Of a stretch of DNA of 64,000 nucleotides, positions 42,622 through 50,588 are shown one piece after another. Every line of letters begins with the position of its first letter. Positions within the stretch are counted from its first letter, which is position 1. The notes beneath the pieces are model-generated. The model was not told the origin of the DNA. It made no database searches and saw only the letters and a list, made by a program, of their open reading frames with translations. Origin of the DNA: JAJZJT01 sp964610905 (lineage in GTDB: Bacteria > Actinomycetota > Acidimicrobiia > Acidimicrobiales > RAAP-2); NCBI GenBank assembly GCA_964610905.1, contig CAZSYT010000005.1:5401-69400 (forward strand). The letters run 5' to 3'. Both the position numbers and the translations under genes were made by a program.

Positions 42622-44600
42622 ACAGGCGGTCGCTCGCCACCCCGCTGCCCTGGCTGGGCGCGCTCCTCGTCCTCTACCTGGTCGTCCCGCTCGTCGCCTT
42701 CGTGGTGCGCCTGGCCGGCGCCCGCCACGGCGTCCCCTCCGCGCCCGGGGCGACGCACGCGCTCGCCATCTCGGTCGCCACCGCCACGATCACCACCGCC
42801 CTCGTGGCGCTGACGGGCATCCCGCTCGCGTACCTGCTGGCCCGCTCGCGGGGGCGGGCGACGGCGACCGTCGGCGTCCTCGTCCAGCTCCCCCTGGCTC
42901 TGCCCCCGCTGATGAGCGGCATCCTCCTCGTCGAGGTGGTGGGCCCGTACACCCCGCTCGGCGAAGCAGTCGGGCGGCACCTGACCGACTCGCTCGCCGG
43001 GATCGTGCTCGCCCAGTCGTTCGTGTCCGCGCCGTTCCTCGTGGTGGCAGCCCGCTCCGCCTTCGCCCGCATCGACCCGACCGTCCTCGACCACGCTGCC
43101 ACGCTCGGGCACCGGCCGTGGTCTCGCTTCGTGCGGGTGAGCCTGCCGATGGCGGCGCCCGGGGTGCGCGCCGGCCTGGTCCTCACCTGGCTCCGGGCCT
43201 TCGGCGAGTACGGCGCCACTGTCGTGCTCGCCTACCACCCCGAGACGCTGCCGGTCTACACGTACGTGCAGTTCTCGGGGACGGGCCTGCCGGCCACCGA
43301 GGCGCCGACCGCGCTCGCGATCGCCGTGGCCGCTGCCGCCACCGCCCTCGGGCTCCTTCCCCGGCGCCGGCGCCGGAGGGCGGGGCAGCAGGTGCCCGCG
43401 GCGACCGCCGTGCCCGCCCGCCCGGAGCGGTCGACGCCGGTCCGCTTCGCCCTCGACGCGACCGTCGGCACCTTCCGGCTTCGGGTCTCCCACACCGCGT
43501 CGAGCCCTCGCCTCGCGCTGCTCGGCACGTCGGGCGCCGGCAAGTCGGTGACCCTCCGGGGCATCGCCGGCCTGCTCGGGCCGGAGGCCGGCAGGGTCGC
43601 CTACGGGGATGCCGTGGTCGACGGCGTCCCCTGCGAGGACCGGCGCCTCGGGTACGTCCCCCAGGGGTACGGCCTGTTGCCCCACCTCAGGGTGTGGGAC
43701 CAGGTCTGCTTCGGCACCGGCGCCGAGGCGGCCCTGGCGTCCCACTGGCTCGGCCGCCTCCACCTCGCCGGCCTCGAGGACCGGCTCCCCGCCGAGCTGT
43801 CGGGCGGGCAGCGCCAGCGGGTCGCCCTGGCGCAGGCGCTCGCCCGCTCCCCCGACCTCCTGCTGCTCGACGAGCCCTTCTCGGCGCTCGACGTTCCGGT
43901 CCGCGACGAGCTGCGGGCCGAGCTGCGCAGGCTGCAGCGCGAGCTGTCCCTCTCGACCGTGCTCGTCACCCACGACCCCGCCGAGGCCGCCCTGCTGGCC
44001 GACGAGGTCGTGGTGATCGGCGACGGAGGCGTCCTGCAGGCGGGAGCGCGGGCCGACGTGTTCGCCGCCCCGGCCTCGCCGGCGGTCGCCCGACTGGTGG
44101 GGTACCGCAACGTCGGCGACGGCCACGTCGTGGCGCCCGGCGTGGTGGCGGTAACGGGCGGGGCGGTGACGGGCGGGGCGGTAACGGGCGGGGCGGTGAC
44201 GGGCGGGGCACCGGCGGAGCAGGACGCCGACCGGGTTGCCGGCCGACCGGGTGCCGCACGCCACGCCGACGTCCTCGCCGCGGCGACGGGCGACCACCCG
44301 GTGGGGACGGCGGTCACCTGGGGGGTCCGTCCGGACCGCGTCACCGTCGAGGCCGGGCCGGCTCCGGGGGCGGGCTCCGGAGGGACCGTTGTCGACGCCG
44401 TCGACCTCGGCACGGCGGTGGCCACGGTCGTCGTGCTCGACGGAGGCGTCGAGCTCGAGGCCCGCTCCACCCGGGCCGACCTCCTGCCCCCGGGCAGTCG
44501 GTGCCGGGTGGTGGTCCCGCCGGAGGCCGTGCGGGTGTGGCGGCGCGACGCCCCGGGCGTCGGGGCGGGCGAGGCGTCAGTCGGGGCCGCGCACCAGTGA
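42618..44600 (+). CDS. modBC: fused molybdate ABC transporter permease-ATPase (ModB-ModC)
   Basis: A 660-residue single polypeptide. Residues 1 to about 250 are a ModB-type permease with five or six helices and the EAA-like loop DHAATLGHRPWSRFVRVSLP. Residues about 275-490 are a ModC ATPase: Walker A GTSGAGKS (303-310), Q-loop YVPQGYGLLPH, signature LSGGQRQRVALAQAL (about 394) and Walker B LLLLDEPFSALD. A linker then contains four perfect AVTGG repeats (511-530). A C-terminal TOBE-like domain (TAVTWGVRPDRVTVE, VVVPPEAVRVWRR) would sense the oxyanion. ModB and ModC are usually separate proteins. The 3' end overlaps the regulator on the other strand by 24 bp. Confidence 0.92.
   Translation: MNRRSLATPLPWLGALLVLYLVVPLVAFVVRLAGARHGVPSAPGATHALAISVATATITTALVALTGIPLAYLLARSRGRATATVGVLVQLPLALPPLMSGILLVEVVGPYTPLGEAVGRHLTDSLAGIVLAQSFVSAPFLVVAARSAFARIDPTVLDHAATLGHRPWSRFVRVSLPMAAPGVRAGLVLTWLRAFGEYGATVVLAYHPETLPVYTYVQFSGTGLPATEAPTALAIAVAAAATALGLLPRRRRRRAGQQVPAATAVPARPERSTPVRFALDATVGTFRLRVSHTASSPRLALLGTSGAGKSVTLRGIAGLLGPEAGRVAYGDAVVDGVPCEDRRLGYVPQGYGLLPHLRVWDQVCFGTGAEAALASHWLGRLHLAGLEDRLPAELSGGQRQRVALAQALARSPDLLLLDEPFSALDVPVRDELRAELRRLQRELSLSTVLVTHDPAEAALLADEVVVIGDGGVLQAGARADVFAAPASPAVARLVGYRNVGDGHVVAPGVVAVTGGAVTGGAVTGGAVTGGAPAEQDADRVAGRPGAARHADVLAAATGDHPVGTAVTWGVRPDRVTVEAGPAPGAGSGGTVVDAVDLGTAVATVVVLDGGVELEARSTRADLLPPGSRCRVVVPPEAVRVWRRDAPGVGAGEASVGAAHQ
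44148..44207 (+). repeat. 15-bp in-frame tandem repeat in modBC, four copies
   Basis: Four perfect-phase 15-bp units (GCGGTAACGGGCGGG, alternating GTA and GTG codons) encode AVTGG four times in the linker between the ATPase and TOBE parts. Confidence 0.95.
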
Positions 44601-44975
44601 CACGTTGGTGGCCTTCACGACCGCCGACACCATCACCCCCTCGGCCAGTCCCAGGTCGTCGGCGGCCTGACGGCTGATCAGCGACACCAGCCGGTACGGC
44701 CCGGCCTGGAGCTCGACGTGGGCCATCACCCGGTCCTTCACCACCCGCGTCACGATGCCGGCGAGGTGGTTGCGGGCCGACTCGCGGGCGGCGACCCCGG
44801 GGTCCGGCTCGCCGTAGAGGGAGCGGGCGAAGCGGGCCAGTGCCACGGCTTCGACGCGTCTGCGCCCGCCCCCGTCGCGGGTGGCGGGCAGGTGCCCGCT
44901 GTCGACCCACCGCCGAACCGTGTCGGGGCTGACGTCGAGGACGGCTGCCACCTCGCCGACGCTGTAGTCACCCAC
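44577..44975 (-). CDS. HTH-TOBE molybdate-responsive regulator
   Basis: A 132-residue protein. It has an excisionase/MerR-like HTH at the N-terminus (YSVGEVAAVLDVSPDTVRRW, VDSGHLPATRDGGGRRRV) and a TOBE domain at the C-terminus (ARNHLAGIVTRVVKDRVMAH, VELQAGPYRLVSLISRQAAD, VSAVVKATNVSLVRG). TOBE domains bind molybdate, so this looks like the compact ModE substitute seen in actinobacteria, probably repressing mod genes when molybdate is plentiful. The GTG at 44975 is the first start that leaves an intact HTH. It is convergent with modBC, overlapping its end by 24 bp. Confidence 0.9.
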   Translation of the reverse strand: MGDYSVGEVAAVLDVSPDTVRRWVDSGHLPATRDGGGRRRVEAVALARFARSLYGEPDPGVAARESARNHLAGIVTRVVKDRVMAHVELQAGPYRLVSLISRQAADDLGLAEGVMVSAVVKATNVSLVRGPD

Positions 44976-45103
44976 GGGTGCCGCCCACCGGCCCAGCGTA
45001 CGCGACGGTCCCCCGCACCGGCGCCGGCCGGACGCGTGCCGGGCGTCAGCTCGCGCCCGTGCGGCGGCACCGCACGGAGCGGCGGCCCGCCGGGCGCGGC
45101 TGC

Positions 45104-45343
45104 TCAGTCCGGAGCGTCCTCGGCGAACGACGCCGCCAACGCCCGAGCCTGCTCGAGGGCGACCGTCGGCGTCACCCCCGCCCCCGAGGCGAGCCAGCAG
45201 GACAGCGGCGCGGCCGTCCGCTCCGAGGCGTGCGCAGCGATGCCTGCCAGCTCGAGCAGGGCGGCGACGTCGGCGTCGGAGAGGGTCCCGACGCCCAGCG
45301 CTGCTGCGTAGGCGTCGATCCAACCTCGGGCGTCGATGGCCAT
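45104..45343 (-). CDS. DUF6457-type small protein
   Basis: A 79-residue helical protein (MAIDARGWIDAYAAALGVG, LSDADVAALLELAGIAAHAS, ALEQARALAASF). Short proteins of this kind accompany, or are fused to, molybdopterin-guanine dinucleotide synthesis proteins in actinobacteria, which matches its place inside the molybdenum island. No catalytic residues are visible. It is divergent from the MogA-like gene and upstream of the HTH-TOBE gene on the same strand. Confidence 0.75.
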   Translation of the reverse strand: MAIDARGWIDAYAAALGVGTLSDADVAALLELAGIAAHASERTAAPLSCWLASGAGVTPTVALEQARALAASFAEDAPD

Positions 45344-45453
45344 CGCGACCGATGCTACCGGCGTCTCGCCCCGGGGGCCACGGACCCCGCCGGCGGGCGT
45401 GGACCGCCCGGCCGCCGTGCCCGAGCCGGCGACCGCCCGGGTACGCTGCCGCG

Positions 45454-46020
45454 GTGACGCTCCTGGCCAAGGTGCTGGTCGTGTCGGACTCCGTCGCGGC
45501 AGCGACGGCCGAGGACCGCTCGGGGCCGGCGCTCGTCGCCGCCCTCGAGGACGCCGGCTTCGCCGTCGTCGACCGGCGCGTGGTCCCCGACGGCGTCGAG
45601 CCGGTTGCGGAGGCCCTCGTGGAGCTGGCCGACGACTTCGCCGGGCTGGTCGTCACGACGGGCGGCACCGGGTTCGCTCCCCGCGACCTCACCCCCGAGG
45701 GCACCCGCTCCGTGGTCGAGCGCCTCGCCCCGGGCCTGGCCGAGGCCGTCCGGCTGGCCGACGGCAGGGGTCGCCTGTCGCGCGGCGTGGCGGGGACGCT
45801 CGGGCGGTGCCTCGTGGTGAACGTGCCCGGCTCGCCGACCGCGGCTGCCGACGGGCTCGCCGCCGTCCTCGACGTGGTGCCCCACGCCTTGTCCCTCCTG
45901 GCCGGCGAGGATCCCCATCCCCACGGGCCCCATCCCCACGGGCCCCATCCCCACGGGCCCCATCCCCACGGGCCCCAACACCACGGGCCCCATCCCCACG
46001 GGCAGTCCGCCAGCGGGTGA
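45454..46020 (+). CDS. MogA/MoaB-type molybdopterin adenylyltransferase with His-rich tail
   Basis: A 188-residue protein. The first 150 residues form the MoCF/MogA domain: VLVVSDSVAAATAEDRSGPA, the signature VVTTGGTGFAPRDLTPEGT, and CLVVNVPGSPTAAADGL near its end. This domain adenylates molybdopterin before molybdate insertion by MoeA. Residues 155-184 are six 5-residue units, mostly HPHGP, encoded by 15-bp tandem repeats and carrying 12 His, which is unusual for the family and suggests metal binding. The GTG at 45454 is taken because the preceding frame is Pro/Arg noise. It converges on the moaEAD operon. Confidence 0.9.
   Translation: MTLLAKVLVVSDSVAAATAEDRSGPALVAALEDAGFAVVDRRVVPDGVEPVAEALVELADDFAGLVVTTGGTGFAPRDLTPEGTRSVVERLAPGLAEAVRLADGRGRLSRGVAGTLGRCLVVNVPGSPTAAADGLAAVLDVVPHALSLLAGEDPHPHGPHPHGPHPHGPHPHGPQHHGPHPHGQSASG
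45916..46005 (+). repeat. 15-bp in-frame repeat encoding HPHGP, six units
   Basis: Six units of 15 bp (CATCCCCACGGGCCC). Units 1-4 are identical, unit 5 reads QHHGP and unit 6 HPHGQ. They form the C-terminal tail of the MogA-like protein. Confidence 0.96.
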
Positions 46021-46047
46021 GGGGCCCGACGCTCTCCCGAGTGGGGA

Positions 46048-46290
46048 TCAGCCGCCCGACACCGGCGGCAGCAGGGCGACCTCGTCGTCGTCGCCGACCG
46101 GCGTGGTGGGCTCGGCCGCTTCGCCGTTGACCCACACCCCGCAGTGGGACGCCATGCGGGCGAACGCGTCGCCGTACCGCGCCGACGCCGACGCCACCGC
46201 CTCCGCCACAGAGGTGCCGGGGACGTGGTCGTGGCGCGTGCCGGCCAGCTCGGCGATGGGCCCGAAGAGGCGCAGCCGGGCCACGCTCAC
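46048..46290 (-). CDS. moaD: molybdopterin synthase sulfur carrier subunit MoaD
   Basis: An 80-residue beta-grasp protein starting VARLRLFGPIAELAG after VS, and ending ALLPPVSGG with the C-terminal Gly-Gly that receives the thiocarboxylate. Its GTG at 46290 overlaps the moaA stop by GTGA, and moaE is in the same operon, so it is the small subunit of molybdopterin synthase. A MoeB-like adenylating enzyme is needed to charge it and is not in the window. Confidence 0.92.
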   Translation of the reverse strand: MSVARLRLFGPIAELAGTRHDHVPGTSVAEAVASASARYGDAFARMASHCGVWVNGEAAEPTTPVGDDDEVALLPPVSGG

Positions 46291-47369
46291 CCGCCGATCA
46301 TCGACATCGATCGGACGGGACGGAGGAAGCCCGGGTCGTTGATGCCGTGCCCCGGCAGCTTCCCCCACACGGAACGGCGGAAGACCGACTCGAGCTCGTC
46401 GTCGCCGGCACCGCTGCGCAGGAGGTCCCGCACGGAGAGCTCGGCGTCCGAGAAGAGACAGTTGCGCACGGCGCCGTCCGCCGTCAGCCGGAGGCGGTTG
46501 CACGAGCCGCAGAACGGCCGGGTGACGCTGGCGACCACCCCGACGGCACCGCCGCCGTCGCCGAAGCGGAAGCGCTCGGCCGGCGCGGGGTCGTCGGGGT
46601 CGACCACCGCCTCGAGCGGCCAGCGGGCACCGATGCGGGCCAGGACCTCGGCGGCCGGGACCACCTGGTCGCGCCGCCAGGTACCGGACGCGTCGAGCGG
46701 CATGAACTCGATGAAGCGCACCTCCCTGCCCGTGCGGCGGGCGAACTCGGCGAAGTCCTCGACCTCGTCGTCGTTGACCCCGGCGATGACGACCACGTTG
46801 ACCTTCAGCGGGGCGAGGCCGGCCGCCTCGGCGGCGTCCATCGCCGCGAGGACCGTGGGCAGGTCCCCTCGACGCCGGATGCGGGCGAAGCGCTCGGGCC
46901 GCAGCGAGTCGCAGCTGACGTTGACACGCCGGAGCCCGGCCGCGGCGAGACGGGGGGCGAGCGTGGCCAGGCCGGTGCCGTTGGTGGTCAGCGCCACGTC
47001 GTCGAAGCCGACTGCGGCGACCATGGCGACGAGGTCGGGCAGGTCGCGGCGCAGGAGCGGCTCGCCTCCGGTGAGCCGGACGGACCGCACGCCGAGGCGG
47101 CGGGCGACCGCGGCCACCCGTGCGATCTCCTCGAAGGTGAGGAGGTCGGCCCGGGGCAGGAACGGCACGCCTTCCTCGGGCATGCAGTAGACGCAGCGGA
47201 AGTTGCACCGGTCGGTCACCGAGATCCTCAGGTCCGTGTGGACGCGCCCGTAGGTGTCGACCAGCGGTCCCTCGGTCGGCGCGGCCGCCGCCGCCGGGCG
47301 GCGCCCACGGACGGGAGCCCGGACCCGCACGGCCGGCGGGTCGCCGCGATCGGGGGGCAAGGGGCTCAC
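46287..47369 (-). CDS. moaA: GTP 3',8-cyclase MoaA
   Basis: A 360-residue radical SAM enzyme that rearranges GTP to 3',8-cyclo-7,8-dihydro-GTP, the first Moco step. The SAM cluster is CNFRCVYC in ISVTDRCNFRCVYCMPEEGV. LTGGEPLLRRDLPDLVAMV, LTTNGTGLATLAPRLAAAGL and VNVSCDSLRPERFARIRRRG follow. The C-terminal cluster is FCGSCNRLRLTADGAVRNC, and the protein ends in the functionally required Gly-Gly (SMSMIGG). The GTG at 47369 overlaps the moeA stop by GTGA. The first 40 residues are a Pro/Ala/Arg-rich extension. Confidence 0.96.
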   Translation of the reverse strand: MSPLPPDRGDPPAVRVRAPVRGRRPAAAAAPTEGPLVDTYGRVHTDLRISVTDRCNFRCVYCMPEEGVPFLPRADLLTFEEIARVAAVARRLGVRSVRLTGGEPLLRRDLPDLVAMVAAVGFDDVALTTNGTGLATLAPRLAAAGLRRVNVSCDSLRPERFARIRRRGDLPTVLAAMDAAEAAGLAPLKVNVVVIAGVNDDEVEDFAEFARRTGREVRFIEFMPLDASGTWRRDQVVPAAEVLARIGARWPLEAVVDPDDPAPAERFRFGDGGGAVGVVASVTRPFCGSCNRLRLTADGAVRNCLFSDAELSVRDLLRSGAGDDELESVFRRSVWGKLPGHGINDPGFLRPVRSMSMIGG

Positions 47370-48658
47370 GACGGCCACGGCCGGTCCTCGGCGGCCGGTC
47401 CGGCCGGGTCGAGCACGACGACCTCGACCCGGCCGCCTTCGGCGACGCCGTCTCCGTCGGGCACGAGGGCGAGGGCGTCGGCAAGGGCCATGGCACGCAA
47501 CTGGTGCGACGCCTGACCGCCGGCGGGTCGGACCCCGAGGGTCCCGTCGGCGCGGACGGTGGCGACCACCCGCAACAGGTGGAGCTTGCCGTCCGGCCGG
47601 CGCCGCAGCGGCGCCTCGGCCGTGGCGGCGAGCCTCGGTCGGTCGGTCGCGGTGTGCCCGGCCAGGCGTCGGAGACCCGGGCGGGCGAAGAGCTCGTAGG
47701 ACACGAGCGCAGACACAGGGTTCCCCGGGAGGCCGAAGACGGGCACTCCCGCCGTGGCGAGCGTGCCGAAGGCGAACGGCTTGGCCGGCTTGATGGCGAC
47801 CTGCATCCACCGCATGTCGCGGCAGCGGTCGGTGAGCACCACCTTCGCCACGTCGCGGTCGCCCACGCTGACCCCGCCGGTGACCACGAGGGCATCGGCG
47901 ATCCCGCCAGCCCGCTCGAGCACGGCGGTCAGTTCCTCCGGCTCGTCGCCGACGCGGCCGAGGTCGACCGCCTCGAACCCGTCGGCCGCCAGCTGGGCGA
48001 GGAGGGCGGGTCGGTTGGCGTCGCGGATCTTGCCCGGGGCGAGCGGGCCCGGGCCCGAGACCAGCTCGTCCCCGGTGGCGACGACCGCCACACGTGGGCG
48101 TGGGCGGACGGTGACCTCGCCGACGCCCAGGCTGGCGAGCACGCCGATCGCCGCCGGCGAGAGCGTCGTGCCGGACGCGAAGACCTCGCTCCCCGCGGCG
48201 ATGTCCTCGCCCGCTCGGCGGACGTTCTCGCCTTCGCCGACGGGCTGCTCGACGACGACCGTGCCGTCCTCACCCGGTGCGGTGTCCTCGATCTTGCAGA
48301 CCGCGTCGGCACCGGGAGGCATCGGCGCGCCGGTCATGATCCGTACTGCCTCGTCCGGCCCCACGCCCACCGTGGGGGCGTCGCCCGCCATCAGCGCGCC
48401 CCGCTCGACCAGGCGGCACGGCGCCCCCGCCGTGTCGACGGCTCGTACCGCGTAGCCGTCCATGGCCGAGTTGTCGAAGGGCGGGACGTCGTGGCCGGCG
48501 ACGACGGCCGAGGCGAGGACGAGGCCGGCGGCCTGCCCGACCGGGACCTCGCGGGGGCCGAGCGGGGTGCACCGGTCGACGACGAACGCCCGGGCCTCGT
48601 CGAGGGGGACGAGGGCGCCGTGCCCGCTCCGGGTGCGCGGAGCGCGTGTCGCGCTCAC
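47366..48658 (-). CDS. moeA: molybdopterin molybdenumtransferase MoeA
   Basis: A 430-residue enzyme that inserts molybdate into adenylated molybdopterin. Landmarks are VPPFDNSAMDGYAVRA, IMTGAPMPPGADAVCKIED, VRRAGEDIAAGSEVF, VAVVATGDELV, the MoCF motif VTGGVSVGDRDV, PAKPFAFG, VFGLPGNPVSALVSYELFA and a C-terminal domain IV. The GTG at 48658 overlaps the moaE stop by GTGA, and its own stop overlaps moaA, so the whole moaE-moeA-moaA-moaD string is one translational unit. Confidence 0.96.
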   Translation of the reverse strand: MSATRAPRTRSGHGALVPLDEARAFVVDRCTPLGPREVPVGQAAGLVLASAVVAGHDVPPFDNSAMDGYAVRAVDTAGAPCRLVERGALMAGDAPTVGVGPDEAVRIMTGAPMPPGADAVCKIEDTAPGEDGTVVVEQPVGEGENVRRAGEDIAAGSEVFASGTTLSPAAIGVLASLGVGEVTVRPRPRVAVVATGDELVSGPGPLAPGKIRDANRPALLAQLAADGFEAVDLGRVGDEPEELTAVLERAGGIADALVVTGGVSVGDRDVAKVVLTDRCRDMRWMQVAIKPAKPFAFGTLATAGVPVFGLPGNPVSALVSYELFARPGLRRLAGHTATDRPRLAATAEAPLRRRPDGKLHLLRVVATVRADGTLGVRPAGGQASHQLRAMALADALALVPDGDGVAEGGRVEVVVLDPAGPAAEDRPWPS

Positions 48659-49242
48659 GACGGGCTCGCCGGCGGGGTGGCCGGAGCAGCCTCGACACCG
48701 GCCGGCCGCGTCGTGTGCTGCCCGACCGTTGCGGCCCGAGCCGGTTCGACGAGCGGACCCGGTACGTCGACGTCGTGCACGTCGTGGGCGCACAGTCCCC
48801 AGTCGGAGCCCTCCGCCCACGTCTCGCGCTTCCAGATCGGCACCGTCTCCTTCACGGCGTCGATGCAGAACCGGGCGGCGTCGAACGCCTCGCCCCGGTG
48901 GGGTGCGGACACCACCACGACGACCGAGACCTCGCCGACGAGGAGCCGGCCCGTTCGGTGGAGGAGCGCCACCCGCCCGAGCTCGGGCCAGCGCGCCCGA
49001 GCCGCGCTGACGACGGCGTCCAGTCTGGGCTCGACCTGCTCGAGGTAGGCCTCGTAGTCGAGGTGGGTCACCCCGTGGCGGCCCTCGGCGTGGTCGCGCA
49101 CCGTCCCGCAGAAGGTGACGAGCGCCCCGCAGCCGGGCCGAACGGCCCAGGCCAGTGCCTCGGCCGTCGGGAGGGCGCCCTCCCCCGCACCGGTCCAGTC
49201 GTCGCCGAGGGGCCCGTCGCCTTCGGAGCGAACGTCGTGCAC
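48655..49242 (-). CDS. moaE: molybdopterin synthase catalytic subunit MoaE
   Basis: A 195-residue large subunit of molybdopterin synthase, which transfers sulfur from MoaD thiocarboxylate to cyclic pyranopterin. GCGALVTFCGTVRDHAEG, LDYEAYLEQVEPRLD, VALLHRTGRLLVGEVSVVVV, HRGEAFDAARFCIDAVKETV and PIWKRETW are all family hallmarks; the last holds the active-site lysines (KETVPIWKRE). The C-terminal 40 residues are an extra Ala/Pro-rich tail. The GTG at 49242 fits the family N-terminus. First gene of the moaE-moeA-moaA-moaD operon. Confidence 0.94.
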   Translation of the reverse strand: MHDVRSEGDGPLGDDWTGAGEGALPTAEALAWAVRPGCGALVTFCGTVRDHAEGRHGVTHLDYEAYLEQVEPRLDAVVSAARARWPELGRVALLHRTGRLLVGEVSVVVVVSAPHRGEAFDAARFCIDAVKETVPIWKRETWAEGSDWGLCAHDVHDVDVPGPLVEPARAATVGQHTTRPAGVEAAPATPPASPS

Positions 49243-49354
49243 GGCGCCGATCGTACCGGCCCCGTGCGGAGGGCCCGCCGAGTGGTCGTCCTGCGGCGGG
49301 CCCCGCTCGCCGAGCCGGCAGGGCGGCTCGCCCGGCACGGCAGGCCCGCGGCGG

Positions 49355-49978
49355 TCACGACGACGCCGGTCGGGGACCATCCAGTCCGAGGCGGGCCAGG
49401 TCGTCGGGCGTGTCCACGTCGGCGAACGCCGACGCGCTGACACCGGCCGGCCACGCCTGGTCGTCGAGGAGGACGACCCCGTCGGGACCGGGGCGGGCCA
49501 GCAGGGCCCGCAGGGAGCGCTCGCCGGTGGCGACGAGCGCAACGGCCTCGACGAGGGCGCTCGCCGACCAGCGGGCGCACAGGGTCTGGGGCCTTCCGGC
49601 GACCACGGGCACGACCGAGGCTCCCGAGGGCCACGAGGCGAGCATGGACAGTGCCTCCGGGGTGACGGAAGGCAGGTCGCACGCGACCACGAGGACCCCG
49701 CCGGTGTGACCGACCGCGGCCAGGGCACGGGCCCCGGCGACCAGTGCGGCGAGCGGCCCCTCGCCGGGGAGGTCCTCGAGGGCGCGCGCGAGCCCCGTGT
49801 GCCCGGGTCCAACCTCGACGACCGGCTCTGCGACCGCCGAGACCACGGTGGCGACGTGCACGGCGCACGGCACGCCCCTGACCACGAGCGTGGCCTTGTC
49901 GACGCCCATGCGGCGGCTGCGCCCGCCCGTCAGCACGATCCCGGCCACGCCGGCGACCGCACCCCCTGTCGTGCTCAC
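49355..49978 (-). CDS. mobA: molybdenum cofactor guanylyltransferase MobA
   Basis: A 207-residue nucleotidyltransferase that attaches GMP (or another NMP) to the molybdenum cofactor. The signature is GIVLTGGRSRRMGVDKATLV near the N-terminus. Then come the Asp motif VVACDLPSVTPEALSML, VVPVVAGRPQTLCARW, and the end region FADVDTPDDLARLGL. The GTG start at 49978 is 56 bases from the divergent moaC gene. Its presence suggests that dinucleotide-type molybdoenzymes (DMSO reductase family) exist in this organism. Confidence 0.92.
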   Translation of the reverse strand: MSTTGGAVAGVAGIVLTGGRSRRMGVDKATLVVRGVPCAVHVATVVSAVAEPVVEVGPGHTGLARALEDLPGEGPLAALVAGARALAAVGHTGGVLVVACDLPSVTPEALSMLASWPSGASVVPVVAGRPQTLCARWSASALVEAVALVATGERSLRALLARPGPDGVVLLDDQAWPAGVSASAFADVDTPDDLARLGLDGPRPASS

Positions 49979-50034
49979 CGTCGCGCCCCCGGGGCGTGGC
50001 GGCGGGCGGCACGAGGCCGGGTAGCGTGAGCGCG

Positions 50035-50571
50035 ATGCCGCAGCAACGCCCGGGGACGTCGCCCACCGAGGACAGGGGGCCCGAGCTCACCCACGTGGAC
50101 CGCAACGGGCGCGCCCGGATGGTCGACGTCAGCGCGAAGCCGTGGACGGTGCGGCTGGCGCTCGCCCGCTGCCGGGTGGAGCTCCACGCCCCGTTGGCGG
50201 CCGGCGGGCCCGGGGAGGGCACCCCCCCGGTCGCGTGGCACGAGCTCTTCGAGGAGGCCCGACTGGCCGGGATCCAGGCGGCCAAGCGCACCTCCGAGCT
50301 CATCCCGCTCTGCCACCGGCTGGCCAGCGCGCGCACCGACGTGCACCTCCAGCTCGCCGACGGCTCCGTCGAGGTCGAGGGGACGGCTCAGGTCGTCGCG
50401 CCCACCGGCGTCGAGATGGAAGCCCTCACCGCCTGCGCGACCGCGGCCCTGGCCGTGGTGGCGGCCGTCCTCCCGTACGACCCCGACGTGTCGATCGAGG
50501 ACCTGACCCTGTGGCGCAAGAGCGGTGGCCGCTCGGGGACCTGGGAGCGGGCTCCGGCCGGGCAGGCCTGA
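50035..50571 (+). CDS. moaC: MoaC-family protein (cyclic pyranopterin monophosphate synthase-like) with altered active site
   Basis: A 178-residue MoaC homologue: ELTHVDRNGRARMVDVSAKP, GIQAAKRTSELIPLCHRLAS, TGVEMEALTACATAALAV and the end LWRKSGGRSGTW. MoaC converts MoaA's product to cyclic pyranopterin. Aligned by eye with E. coli MoaC, His77, Glu112 and Glu114 are kept. Lys51 (in HHKGDVF) aligns with Trp in VAWHELF, Asp128 with Ala and Lys131 (in YDMCKAV) with Leu in AAVLPYD. LCHPL reads LCHRL. The fold and context say MoaC, but both catalytic lysines are missing, so activity is uncertain or the mechanism differs. It is divergent from mobA. Confidence 0.88.
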   Translation: MPQQRPGTSPTEDRGPELTHVDRNGRARMVDVSAKPWTVRLALARCRVELHAPLAAGGPGEGTPPVAWHELFEEARLAGIQAAKRTSELIPLCHRLASARTDVHLQLADGSVEVEGTAQVVAPTGVEMEALTACATAALAVVAAVLPYDPDVSIEDLTLWRKSGGRSGTWERAPAGQA

Positions 50572-50588
50572 CCGGTCGCGGCGACCGG
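50572..50588 (+). terminator. short hairpin directly after moaC
   Basis: A perfect 8-bp inverted repeat with a one-base centre (CCGGTCGC, G, GCGACCGG) begins right after the moaC stop. Its position is right for a terminator; no U-tract follows. Confidence 0.5.
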
